A model generated the notes under the pieces. That model saw only the letters and a list, made by a program, of their open reading frames with translations, had not been told where the DNA came from and ran no database searches. From Lunularia cruciata (lineage: Eukaryota > Streptophyta > Marchantiopsida > Lunulariales > Lunulariaceae): a stretch of 64,000 bases of DNA. Both the position numbers and the translations under genes were made by a program. Location: NCBI GenBank assembly GCA_948567375.1, contig OX419756.1:53892333-53956332 (forward strand), given 5' to 3'. Below are positions 41,669 through 52,895 of this stretch, one piece after another; the stretch's first letter is position 1; each line of letters begins with the position of its first letter.

Positions 41669-42461
41669 TGTGACAACCTGGCAAATATCACTTTTGCGGT
41701 AATCAAGTAAGTAAAGTTCATTCTCGGAGAGATACGATTCAAGCTTGGTCAAATATGAAGCAAAGTAACAATTTCAGTTCTTCTTGGTTGTGTCTTTAAT
41801 CTCTGAGGTAGAAACCACACCCAGAAGAGAGTAACAAGCATTGATTTGCAGTCTTGTCATGAATTCACACTCCTTAATCACAACTCCATCAAATATTTCC
41901 AAACAATCTTGATTGTGATGATTCAAGCTCTCCCAAAAACGGCACTTCATTGCAAAATGACTTCACCTCAGAATTGTCTTCCACCCCTCCACTGAAGGTA
42001 CAACTTCCTTGATTGAAATTGCTTCACATCAACTTTGCACTGCACTCACAATGCAGAATACTACCAACACTACAATTCCTCTCAGATCTGTCAAGGCATT
42101 GCTTTGATTGCACTTCACTCAGGATCAAACACATAGAATGAAGATCAATGCTGTGGAATCCAACATCCAACAAGCACACTAACTTGCACTTCAAAATTCT
42201 CCCAACACTCACAAACATAAACACAAAGTTGATACTCAAACTCAAGCTCAAGCGACAAGCACTACTTCATAGCACTTTGCTTTATCTATTCTCAGAATTA
42301 TGAGCACTAAACAACATAAGACTGCAAATGCCATTCTTAAATAGTGAAGCAATCAACAATTATCTACCTTATGTTCCTCTTCCGAACAACTCTACAAACT
42401 TGCTGATCTGAAATGACAATGCACCTCTTCATATCTGCCTCTTCAAATCTAAAAACTGTTG

Positions 42462-43762
42462 CTAATCCAATCCGATGTCTACTTCTTCCTTGGCTTTCAA
42501 ACCCAAATCTGAAGTAACTTTACTTCCTATTACTGTGGCCTCAGGTTTCATAACTCCTACATCCTTTACCAAATCTAACAATTCTTTTTCTTGATATGAA
42601 ATTCCACTAGTGGATAATCTATCTAACTCCTGATCTCCCAACCCACTCTTCTCTAATGTCTCCAATGGTAACTCCAAAGACATCTGCACTCCTACTTCAT
42701 CTACTTTGGGTTTTTCCCTAACATCTTTCCAAAGTTTCTCTATCTCCAATTTCACTAAATCTAATCTAATTGTGATATTGTCTTCTACCTCCAATATCTT
42801 CTTATCTACACGAGTTCTGAGACTAATCAACAATGCATTTAAATTGGTGTCCTTTGCATGTCTCCTCCTTGTCTCTTGCACCAACAACTTTAACTTGTGC
42901 AGCCTAGTCTCTTCAATATGCACACTAGCCTCTGTACTCAACATTGCGTTCATCCTAATTACAATCTTCTTTAATGGCTCCAGTCTCATTTTCCTCTCCC
43001 GTCCTTGATTTGCAAGCCAATCCTCTTGGTACATTACCAATTTTGCCTCAAACTTGGCTTTCACAACTTCCTTCTCCTTCTCCTTCTGTACAATCTTCTC
43101 CTCCTGATTGCGAAGTAACACTTCAACCTCTCTTCTTCTCTTTATCTCACTGTCAACTCTCATTGCCAAAACTGCTTCTTCTCTTCTACACTCTCCATCA
43201 CCCTATGGAGCTCTTGTTCCTTCTCGGCTATTCTTGCCATAGCACGGATAATCTCTAATCTCAAATCAGCAAATTGCTGCTTTAAGATCTCATTCTCAGC
43301 TACTTGTCTCTCCTTTGCTATGTCACTCTGCTTCACAAGTTCCTCTTGATTCCTTGCTTCTCTCCTCAAGTTCTCTATCACTTGACTCTGTACCACTGCT
43401 TCTACTTGTAGCACTTCCCTTTCCTCCTCTCCTCAGATTATACTATTCTTCAATTCCAAGTTCTCTTCTTCCAATCGGGCTAACACCTACAACACAATCT
43501 TCACCTCTGGACACTTTGACTGCATCTTCTTCTTCTTGTGTTCCAACTTTACTAGTAAAGGACACTCAACTTCTCGCAAGTACTCCACTCTATCACTTGT
43601 GGCTACTTCGACTTGCAGAGTGATCTCCTTCTTCACCTCTTCTTCTCTCGATACTTGCCTTCTTCACTGCAGTTGTCGTATCGGAATAGACGCTTCACTC
43701 TCCAAACTAGCATTCTCCTCTTCCCTTACCTTGCTTGGACCCGCTTCACACTTTGCCTTTTG
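42462..43762 (-). pseudogene. LTR-internal ORF of L-g, C-terminal half
   Basis: Continues the ORF beyond M2. The frame 43414-43160 (EILKQQFADLRLEIIRAMAR, coiled coil) and the long open frame 43169-42462 with KEKEVVKAKFEAKLVMYQED, LHKLKLLVQETRRRHAKDTN, ITIRLDLVKLEIEKLWKDV and the end EEVDIGLD. It matches L-e 17750-18751. Confidence 0.75.
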
Positions 43763-44211
43763 TGTCACGCCATTTGTAGTTCCGCATCTAGCTGCCCAGA
43801 CACTGGAGTTCCAGTGATAGTAGTTAGAGTTATTCTAGTAGTTTCTTAGGGACTACTTTCCAACAGTCTGATTTGGTGTTTGGGGTATTGACTTCACGGT
43901 GGGGCCCTCCGTCACTTTGCACCATTTGCACCGTCGAATGTGCCGTCAGCGGGACCGTTAGGGTTCCAGTGCTAGCTCAAGTCCAGGGGGTATAGTTTTG
44001 AAGTGAGCTCTAGAGAGCTCACTTCTCTGATGTTGAGCCTTCGAGTTCTTGGCTATGGTGGACAGAGGCCGGCGAGCGTCACCCGGATTCTTTAGGCTTG
44101 AGTGGGTGTGGCTTGACTGTAATCAGTGCCCAGTTGTTGGCAGTTTATAGAGTGACAGATCAAGTATTGATCTGAGTTGAGTTGAGTTGAGAGTGGTAAG
44201 CAATCTGATTA
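43763..44211 (+). repeat. M2 terminal repeat A1
   Basis: 449 bp, TGTCACGCC to CAATCTGATTA, followed as in M1 by the leader (CATCAAAG...) and not by a B repeat. Confidence 0.88.
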
Positions 44212-44898
44212 CATCAAAGAAGTGAAGTCAGGGGAAATCGGGTGCAAAAACGTTGAGTGTTGGTGGTATCTCCAAGCTTGGTGGATCATGGTAGCTCGAT
44301 TCAAGTTCTGTGTTTCCATAGTGTGCAGAAGCTCGTTCAAGTGATTCAGATTTGGCAGTTAGGCGGATGGTGTGCGGAAGCGCTGGCCAAATTTTGAGCA
44401 AAGAAGGAGCAATTTTTGAGCAGTGTTGTGATTTTGAGCTCAAGAGGTGAAGGCAAGACCAATTTGCTACGAGTTGGGCTTAGAAAGTGAAATTGAAGGT
44501 GGAGTTGGGAAGCTCTTATCATGAAATTGTGATTTGGAAAAACCCGTTTTATCAATTAGGCTTGAGTGGAAAGTTAGCGGGGGATTTGGCAAACAGCCAT
44601 CTTTAGGGTTTACGTCAGATTTTGGGCCAGATTTGGAGGAGTTTTGCTGGTTTGGAGGAGTTTTGTAGATTTGGAGAAGTTTTGCCAATTTTGGAGGAGG
44701 TTTTGAAGTGGCAACAAGAAAGGCCTCATTTGGCTGAATTTCGGCATTTTGAGGCTTCGAGGCATAGGGCTGTGGGTTGTGAGAGGCTACGAAGGCCTAG
44801 AAGGGCCAGCAAGCCAACTTGCTGGCGTGAGGCTAGCTAGTTTAGAGTAGATCTTGGTCATTGGTTGGCAAAATCTGCCTTTCTTGCTAGATTGTGCG

Positions 44899-44966
44899 CA
44901 ACAGGGTTTGACCCCTAGATCTCTTGTTCCTAGACTGGTGCCCTAGCCAACTGGTCCACCCTCACT
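44899..44966 (-). other. tRNA-derived (SINE-like) segment in the M2 leader
   Basis: Same A-box/B-box segment and position as in M1 (31449-31516). Its presence in both copies shows it entered the family before they split; M0 lacks it. Confidence 0.5.
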
Positions 44967-45100
44967 TGTTGTCCTAGTGACTGTGCCACTGTTATCTATA
45001 CACATGTAGCTTTGGCTAGGAGAGGCAGTTTGATCCCATTCTTGGTGATCTTGGTAGCTTAGGACTTAGATCCGAACACTCTCTTATGTCAAATGCCAAA

Positions 45101-45115
45101 TGGTGGCAGAGTCAG
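45101..45115 (+). promoter_or_regulatory. M2 candidate primer-binding site
   Basis: TGGTGGCAGAGTCAG, identical to M1. Confidence 0.5.
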
Positions 45116-45611
45116 TCCCGTGTTGTGTTATGAGATGGAGGGTTTTTGTTTAGATTTCTTGTGATTGGATCCCCTCCATTCTCTACTTCCTGTTTCTGCA
45201 CCATGTTTGTGTGAGGTGCCCTGACTTTTGAGCGTTGGTGCTCTGGTGTGCTCTCGGTGGTGAGGCTGGAGTGATGACCAGTCAGACTACCTTTGTTTCT
45301 CTCCGGTGAGGCAAGAAGTGATGACCTATAGACCGTGAGAGTGCGTGTTATGATGGCAGGTTACAGGTTGCCTTTCCCCTAGTGTAGTTATCTTGGTTAG
45401 AGTTACATTAGTGGGTGGTGTCTAGTTGGTGTTGGCACTTGGTGGGGCACTTGCGGTTGCGACTTGCGGTTGCAGTTGGTGGTTTGGGTTTGTTGTTGCA
45501 GATTACGTGGTCACGATGGAGTTCTTTGGAGATTCCAGAGGAGTTAGCCCTGCAATACGTAGTGGGTTTACTCGGAGTGGTGCTCGGTATCAGCCTGTAT
45601 CTTAGGTCCCA

Positions 45612-47687
45612 ATGAGGGAGGAGATTGACTTTGAGTTGGAGTTCAACACAGGAGTTGATTCAGTTGAGAGTGCACTTGGTGTGTCCGCACCGTTGTTGTG
45701 GGACATGGACGAGATTTATGGGGCCTCCAAAGGCCCTAGGCGTTACTCTGGTACAGTGGGTACCATTGAGTTGGATGACTTCATCCAGGAGTTTGATAGT
45801 TGGTGTGATCTGCAGCAGATGCGGAACCCGACTTTGTTCACACCCTTCATGGCATGGAAGGGGTTGTTCCAGCATCTAGAGGGTCCGGTGATGGATGACT
45901 ACCATGAGTTCAGGAGAGCTCATTTGGAGGAGATTGAGTTATGGAGACAGTATTGGTCTCCACACTATATCTCCATCACTGCAGGCTCGGTGGCCAAGAG
46001 TAGATCGGCTGTACCCACGAGTTCTAGCTCGAGTAGTGTTGGTGGAGCTAGTGGAGGTGCACTAGCTGGAGATAGTGCTACTACGAGTGGAGGTACTGTT
46101 GCAGGAGGTGGTGTGGTACCGAGGTTTAACCCCATAGTGGAGTTCTTCCCATATTTGAGGCAAAACTACCAAGGAGTGCGGACTGACAAGCTGAGGAGCT
46201 TGCAGGAGTTCCAGCGGAAGGCTAGAGAGAGCCTACGCAAGGCATACACTCGCATGAGGCGGCTGATCAGTTTCACTCAGGGAGTTACTGAGGCCTAGGC
46301 AGTCCAGTTTTGGTATGGGATACTGGATAGGGAGTTGCAACCTAGAGTTCGTGATGCTACGTTGTTGCAGGCTACTTTGCCCACTTTGGCAGTAGTCTTC
46401 TGTTTGGCTGAGCGTATTGAGCTCAACATGGTGGGGGATAGAGAGGTGACATCAGGATTTGGTAGGGAGACCCCATCCATGGCTGTGACTTCTTCTAGAG
46501 TGCAGCAAAGTGCACCACGCCCATTTGGGTTTTGAGGACAGGGTGGACAGCCCAGATCCTATGGAGCAAATGGAGGGCCTAGTGGAGTTAGACCCTTACC
46601 CTCATTTTTGGGTTAGCAGCAGCCAGTGAGTGGTGGTGTTGCTTGTTGGACTTGTGGTGGACCTCACTATTGGAGAGAGTGTACTCAGGGCAGCGGACCT
46701 GATACCTCTGGTGCATCACAGCCAGCCCAGAGGCAGTGTGAGCATTGCCATAGATTTGGTCACACTAGTGACCGGTGTTTTGACCTACACCCGGAGTTAC
46801 AGAGTGGTAGGGCTGCTATGGCAGGTAGTAGAGGAGCTCCAATTCATGGAGGACGAGGTGGTAGAGGTGGTGGTAGAGGATCTACACCTAGTAGAAGTGC
46901 AGTACCTGCTCTTACTTCTGACACAGCTATGGCTACTCGGATTGAGCAGTTGGAGCAGAGATTCGCTAGTATGGCTATTGCTCAAAGGAGATCAGATTCG
47001 AGTGCTGAGGCTTCCACCTCATATGCTGGTGATAGAGATGCTTTAGACTTCATGTGCGGAGCAGCCCAGGTGGATGCATCTGCAGCAATAACTAGGAGTG
47101 CAGTACGTGCTCCAGAGCCTAGAGGAGCATCAGTGGAGTTGGACTCACAGAGAGGAGAGGTTGGGAGACAGGTCAGACTTCCCTAGTCTTTCACACTATT
47201 TGAGGCATTGTAGACGACATCCATGGTTCCTAGACGTCCTAGTGCAAGTATGGTAGGTGGTGATGGAGTACATGATGGACTACCTACTAGTCAGCCACCT
47301 ACTACTACACAAACTGAGTCTAGGATGATGTTGGGGGCGGCTCAACTGATTATGCGGCATCCTTTGTTTTTAGCCAGTGACATGTTTACATTGGGAGTTG
47401 ACCCAGTCCTAGTGTTCTGGTTGGCTGCCACGTTGTGTGAGAGTAGGGATGGTGCAGTTCCTACTACTAGAGTAGAGGTGGTTGGTAGTGGAGCTGACTT
47501 GGTTGAGGAGCATGGGATCCGTTCAGCGACCAGTGGTTTATGGTAGGCAGTAGCGGCTAGACTGGAGGAGTTGCCAGCTAGACCGGCCTTTGAGAGAGCA
47601 CGGTTTACACATGGTGTTGTCCTATTGGATAACCAGAGGGGGATTTTTTGTTTGGTGGGACCTTCAGGGAAGGTCTATACACCATAG
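45612..47687 (+). pseudogene. M2 gag
   Basis: ATG at 45612 (MREEIDFELEFNTGVDSVES), then one frame to the TAG at 47685-47687. Capsid segment to 46298 (TAG, CAG in M1), knuckles CWTCGGPHYWRECTQ and CEHCHRFGHTSDRC at 46640-46790, and a GRGGRGGGRGST stretch. It lacks the 19-bp duplication of M1, so the gag frame runs straight into the knuckle region; this supports a single ancestral Gag-Pol frame. Further TAG codons at 46614, 47184, 47211 and 47544 are CAG in M1. Confidence 0.85.
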
Positions 47688-48043
47688 AGAGTCTTGTTAG
47701 ACTCTGGTGCGCAGCTCCTTATGTTGGGGAAGGCTGTAGTTGTCGGTCTGGAGTTACGGAAGACCAATGTAGAGAGGTGTCCATTTCAGATCCAGACATC
47801 TCTTGGTGGTGGTTCGACATAGTACATCACACGTGGGGAGCTTGTTGTCCAAGTTCAGCCTGGTCATCCGACTGATAGCTCGGTGGTGAGAGCTCAGGCT
47901 ATTGCGACAATAGTTGAGTCATATGATGTGCTAGTTGGGGGAGCAGTGTTATACCCTATGGGTTTCAGCATTGACTATTGGGAGGAGACAACCTCTTATA
48001 GACCTGGTTGGCAGTCTGGTGAGGGACGGGTATGTCACCCACC
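47688..48043 (+). pseudogene. M2 aspartic protease
   Basis: RVLLDSGAQLLMLGKAVVVG (active-site DSG with intact following residues), KTNVERCPFQIQTSLGGGST, then YDVLVGGAVLYPMGFSIDYW. One stop, TAG at 47820 (CAG in M1). Preceded by the shared TAG at 47685. Confidence 0.8.
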
Positions 48044-48224
48044 AGTACGCTTCAGTAGTGGCAGTCTTGGCTCATTACAGTCTGGGACCATGGCAGCATC
48101 AGTTTTAGCTTTCAGTAGTGCAGTTACTTGGCCTGGTGACTTGTTGGAGGGGAACGCCCATGTAGAGGATACTCTAGTACCAGAGGAGATCACTTGGCTT
48201 TGGAGTACGATTGGGATTGTTCCA

Positions 48225-49694
48225 TCCACCTTGGATATTCCATTGTGGAGTTCAGAGGAGGCATTGCAGCAACATGCAGATCAGTTGGTGCAACAGGCTT
48301 GGAGTGGAGCCTTCTTACCATTAGGGGATGAGTGTGAGAATGAGCCTCTAGAGGCGATTGTTTTGACACCTCTGGATACCACACTCATTGCTTGGCAGTA
48401 TCCAGTAGAGGGGATATGTCTATTGGAGTTGTTTGGTGGGATCAACACCGGACTAGCTGTAGTGTTACAGGCCGGTCTTTGAGTACAGAGGTACTTGCAT
48501 GTAGAGAGAGATGAGATTGCTAGGCGAGTCTCTCTATATCATGTGGCACACTTGGCCTATCGGTATCCGGAGTTATTACCAATGTCAGCAATCAGAGGTT
48601 ACCAGAAGGCCCTACCAAGAGAAATTTCCTTACTGGGGGCGCATGACCTAGAGAGACATGGGCTTATTCACTTGGTGATTTTTGGATGGCCATGTCAGGG
48701 ACATACATGTGCGGGCTGCGGTTTGGGTCTTCAGGATCCTCGTTCTGGTGTGTTTTCGGAGATGTTACGGATATTACGATATCTCTAGGTTCATCAGTCT
48801 GTTTCTCCAACTTACCTTTTGGAGAATGTTCCTTTGATGGGTGATTCTCGCACTAGAGTGGTGGCGAGTACACATCAGGTCCATTCTTGGATGGGACCTG
48901 CTGTATTGTTAGATGTAGCTAGAGTGGGATCACTGGCTCATCGTCTTTGTCTTTGGTGGACAAACCTTTTACCCAGAGAGGTTCTACAACGCGCTTATAA
49001 TGGGATTCAGCGACTAGACCACATCCTTGTTGATGATATCTTGGATGTTGGGCGTCAATCTCAGACAGTGGTAGTGGCTGATAGGTCACTTATGGCAGTG
49101 GTGAACCTAGTTGGATAGTCTAGAGCTGCATTTCCCACCCTCATGAGTTTCCCAGGCTCTCATGCTTTTTGAGAGGGAGAACCTGGACTTGTTTGGACTC
49201 ATAGTTACAGCAGTTGGTGGAGCCCAATGCTGATGAGAGAGAGCGGGCAATGGGTTTTCGCACCGGTATTACCGCTATTCTAGCAGTGTCAGAGGCATCC
49301 AGACATAAGGTGTTAGGTCAGGCTATGGACCTGAACTGTTTGACCTGGATTGTGAGCCTTGGCTTGGCAGAGCAGTGTAGGATGCGCTTCATAGGCATCA
49401 CCACTCGGACACTTGTGAACCCTATGCCTATCAAGACAATTGGCACATGTTGGGGGCGATGGACCGAGTGGACATGGTATTCTTGGGACACATCCAATAG
49501 CTATTAGGGAGAGTGGTCTACTTGGAGTCCATCTAGGTGAGCATGGGCTACTTGGATTACACCCTTGGTCCACATGGGATGCAGCCAGAGGACATGTGGA
49601 GCTTGCAGCCAGAGTGGAGGGAGTTTTTCACATAGAGGTTGGGACCTCTAGTGGTCGGGAGCATGACACTATTGCTCCCAAGGGCCCAGTGTAG
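48225..49694 (+). pseudogene. M2 C5-cytosine DNA methyltransferase domain
   Basis: Same place and motifs as M1: LLELFGGINTGL (48420-48455), GWPCQGHTCAGCG with catalytic Cys (48690-48698), LLENVPLMGDSRTRV (ENV 48822-48830), AHRLCLWWTNLLPREVL, EPNADERERAMGF, and KVLGQAMDLNCLTWIVS. Private damage: TGA 48480 (CGA in M1), TAG 48786 (CAG in M1), a 1-nt deletion near 49190 corrected by a 2-nt deletion near 49440. Stops at 49116, 49170 and 49692 are shared with M1. The core catalytic residues remain. Confidence 0.9.
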
Positions 49695-49799
49695 CAGTCA
49701 ATCAGTACATCTTCCACTCCTACTACAGTTACAGAGGATACTTGGGAGCCAGATCTTGGACCCAAGCTTACTGGAGAGGAAAGACGGAGGGTTTGGAGG

Positions 49800-50710
49800 T
49801 TCTTGAGGAGTCACACGAGTTGTTTTGCCTTCAGTATGAAGGATTTGGGTGCTCTGAAGGGACCTGGTATACGGATTAAGCTGACTAGCAACACACCTAT
49901 TTTCTGACGTCCTTATCAATATAGAGAGATAGAGAGGACATTGATTCAGAGCCGGAGTAGTGACCTTTTTGAGGCTGGTTTGGTGGAGATTTCACATGGA
50001 GAGTATGCATCAGCAACAGTGATGCCAACCAAGAAGGATATGCATGGCAACAATATAGATAGGCGGATGTGTGGAGATTACCGTCCTATCAACCGACAGA
50101 CCAGGTCTGATTGGTATGCCATGCCTACACGGGAGGAGATTTTTGATGCGATTGGGCATACAAAGGTCTTCAGTACTTTGGATCTTTGAGCGTAATATCA
50201 TCAGTTGCCAATTAGGGAGGAGGATAAGTCCAAGCCAACATTTTAGGCTATTGATCCTCACGGCAAGGATGTGTTATATCAGTGGAGGTTCTTACCATTT
50301 GGGTTGAAGAATGCTCCTGCTGAGTTCCAGAGAGTCATGGATAGGATCCTAGCTGGATTGGATTTTTCTTGGTGCTATATTGATGACATTTTGGTTTATA
50401 GCACTACTGTGGAGGAGCATGAGAGACAGTTGTTGGAGGTGTTAGAGAGGTTGAGATCTCATGGACTCAAATTACATCCTGGGAAGTGTAGGTTCTTCCA
50501 CGAGCAGGTTGAGTATTTGGGTCACACTATCTACCCCGGAGGACTTGGTGTTCAATGGACCAAGGTGGAGGCTATTGCACGTATTCCTCGGCCTACAGAT
50601 GTGAGCAGAGTGCGAGCATTCCTTGGGTTGGCAAACTTCTATCGCCGCTATGTTAGAGGATTTAGTGCCATTGCCAAGGCCTTGACGAAGCTGACCAAGA
50701 TAACACAGGA
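49800..50710 (+). pseudogene. M2 reverse transcriptase
   Basis: GEYASATVMPTKKDMHG, MCGDYRPINRQTRSDWYAMP, TKVFSTLDL followed by a TGA (50187) and TAG (50245), then WRFLPFGLKNAPAEFQRVMD and the active site CYIDDILVYSTTVEEHE. It closely follows M1. Confidence 0.92.
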
Positions 50711-51386
50711 GTGGTGTTGGGGAGATGAGCAGGAGAGAGCTTTTGTAGAGCTCAAGGAGAGGTTGACATTTGCTCCTATTTTGAGGAGACCGATCAGGGG
50801 ACGACCATTTCAGGTTCATACTGATTGGAGTATGTTGGGGCTTGTAGCGGTGCTCACCCAGCATGATGATGAGGGGAAGGAGTTTGTGGTGGCCTATGCT
50901 AGTCGCTCCAACAATTCAGCGGAGGCAAAGTATAGTTCATATGAGGGAGAGTGCTTGGCAGCAGTTTGGGCAGTAGCACATTTTTGATGTTACCTATTTG
51001 GTAACCCCTTCACTCTCATCACTGATCATCAGCCGCTGAAGTGGTTGATGGAGTCTGACAAGCTTTCAAGGAAGCTTGCACGATGGGCTCTGATTTTACA
51101 GGAGTATGATTTCACGGTTGTTCACAAACCTGGAGTGGTGAACCGTGATGCAGATGGGTTGAGTAGAAACCCATGTCCCAACCAGCAGGATCAGACCGGA
51201 GCACGTTGGCATGGTGAGATAGATGAGGAGATGGTGCCAGGTTGGCATGCATTGGCCATTTTGTGTATATTTGCAAAGGCTCTGGTGGTATCTCTCTCAG
51301 CGCATAAGGAGGAGTTATTGAGGTCACAGATCCAAAGAGTGAAGATATTGGTACAGTTCAGCGAGACATTCATGATGATGTCTTAG
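50711..51386 (+). pseudogene. M2 RNase H
   Basis: FQVHTDWSMLGLVAVLTQHD, YSSYEGECLAAVWAVAHF, then TDHQPLKWLM (Asp kept, unlike M1) and VVNRDADGLSRNP. A TGA at 50988 interrupts it. A frame change at about 51300 precedes the integrase. Confidence 0.88.
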
Positions 51387-51469
51387 TGATGGACTATCTT
51401 TGCACTGGTGCTGTGGGTGGCACAGTTGGGGCCAAGGAGAGAGACCGTGTTCTTCAGTGAGCCAAATAG

Positions 51470-52432
51470 TTCAGATTGGAGGGTAGACACCTTTTGCGTG
51501 TATGGGAGGATGGTAGAGTGCGAGTAGTACCACTTCCATCTCAGAGACCACAGTTGGTCCATCATGCTCATGAGGAGCTAGGACATTTTGGAGTAAAGCG
51601 TATGTATAGCTTACTTTAGAGTCATTATTGGTGGTACGGTATGCAGACTAAGGTACAGCAGTTTGTTGCCAGATGTGTGGTTTGTGACCGAGTTAGAGCA
51701 TCATTCAATGCTCCTATGCCACAGTTACACCCATTACCTATCATGGGATTGGGTTACCGTTGGAGTTTGGCCTTCGCTGGACCTTTACCGCTGACTGTGA
51801 GACATCATCGGTATGTTTTGGTGATGGTGGAGCACTTCTCCAAGTGGATTGAGTTGGTGGCACTTCCTGAGAAGTCTAGTGAAGGGACAACTTACTCGTT
51901 CTTGGATCAAGTTCTTAGTCATTTTGGTGCACCAGCTGAGGTTTTGACTGATCAGGGTATAGAGTTCTTGGGAGAGTTTCAGGTCTTGTGTGACAAGGCT
52001 TTGATTGATCATTATACTACATCCCAAGATCACCTTGAGGCAGATGGCTTAGCAGAGAGAGTGGTTCAGACACTGAAGAGAGGATTGCAAAAGTATGGTT
52101 TGCAGAGAGGCCACTTGGGAGATTGGGATCTCCAATTACCTTGGTTGGCCAAGGGCTATCGGTTCAGCCGGCAAGCCTCCTTAGCATCCTTCTCTCCATA
52201 CTTTCTACTCTATGGACGAGATCCAGATTTACCTGCAACCATTCGTCTAGATGCTACTATAGTTTTGGACTTGGATGACCCCGATGTATGGATGAGCGCA
52301 TGTTCTCAGCGGGCAGAGATCTTCCGGAGAGTGATGCCGATGGCCTTTGAGAACTTGGCAATTGCTCAGCATAGAGATACTTTATGCTATGCTACCATTC
52401 AAGGAGGAGGTTATAGACCCTTGATCCGTTGA
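51470..52432 (+). pseudogene. M2 integrase
   Basis: HHAHEELGHFGVKRMYSL (zinc-binding), VARCVVCDRVRASFNAPMPQ, core RWSLAFAGPLPL (the first catalytic Asp is Ala here, Asp in M1), VLTDQGIEFLGEF, EADGLAERVVQTLKRGLQKY. Ends at the TGA shared with M1 (52430-52432). Confidence 0.9.
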
Positions 52433-52774
52433 TTTCATCTAGGCAACTATGTATATCTACAGCAGACAGCACCGACAACACTTGATGTTTCTACAGGCCG
52501 CACTATCTTGAGAGTGCGTGAGGTTTTGCCATCTGGAGTCCTTGTGTTAGAAGGACGTGATGGTGTTGTTTGGAAGGATCATGTGCGCAATTGTGCGCCA
52601 TGCCACCTCCCAAACATTGATGGTACTATGGACCCAAGCTTGGCACTTGTATGTGCTGGCTTGAGGTGTATGTTATGTGGCTCTTCTGGTGGAGCTGCTA
52701 CTATGTTAGTGTATGATAGCTGTTTGAGAGGATGGCATATGGCATGTATGACTCCTCCCCTCACAGTGGTTCCT
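52433..52774 (+). pseudogene. M2 PHD finger, damaged and truncated
   Basis: LRVREVLPSGVLVLEGRDGV, then the PHD finger CMLCGSSGGAATMLVYDSCL with the third zinc ligand changed from Cys to Tyr and HMAC kept. The last CPRC pair is removed by the deletion that joins 52774 to the A2 remnant. Confidence 0.85.
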
Positions 52775-52895
52775 TAAGCAATCTGATTATTTTGGCACTT
52801 TAGAGTCTATGTATGACTTATGTGTGAGTTGTGCTTCTATAGTGTATGATGTTCACAGCGATGTATGTTGTGTAGCAATGTATATACGCACGACA
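52775..52895 (+). repeat. M2 3' end: remnant of A2 plus B2
   Basis: TAAGCAATCTGATTA (52775-52789, the last 15 bp of A2) followed by a complete 106-bp B2 ending CGCACGACA. The A2-B2 junction is exactly that of M1. Confidence 0.88.

Larger units (their letters stand above)
43763..52895 (+). mobile_element. M-element copy M2
   Basis: 9,133 bp inserted in the LTR ORF of L-g with a perfect 4-bp duplication, TTTG (43759-43762 and 52896-52899). Same order as M1: A1, leader with tRNA-like segment, PBS, gag, protease, methyltransferase, RT, RNase H, integrase, PHD. A deletion joins the PHD region (52774) to the last 15 bp of A2, removing the PHD end, B1 and most of A2. Closely similar to M1 throughout. 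It has its own stops plus five shared ones. Confidence 0.92.
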
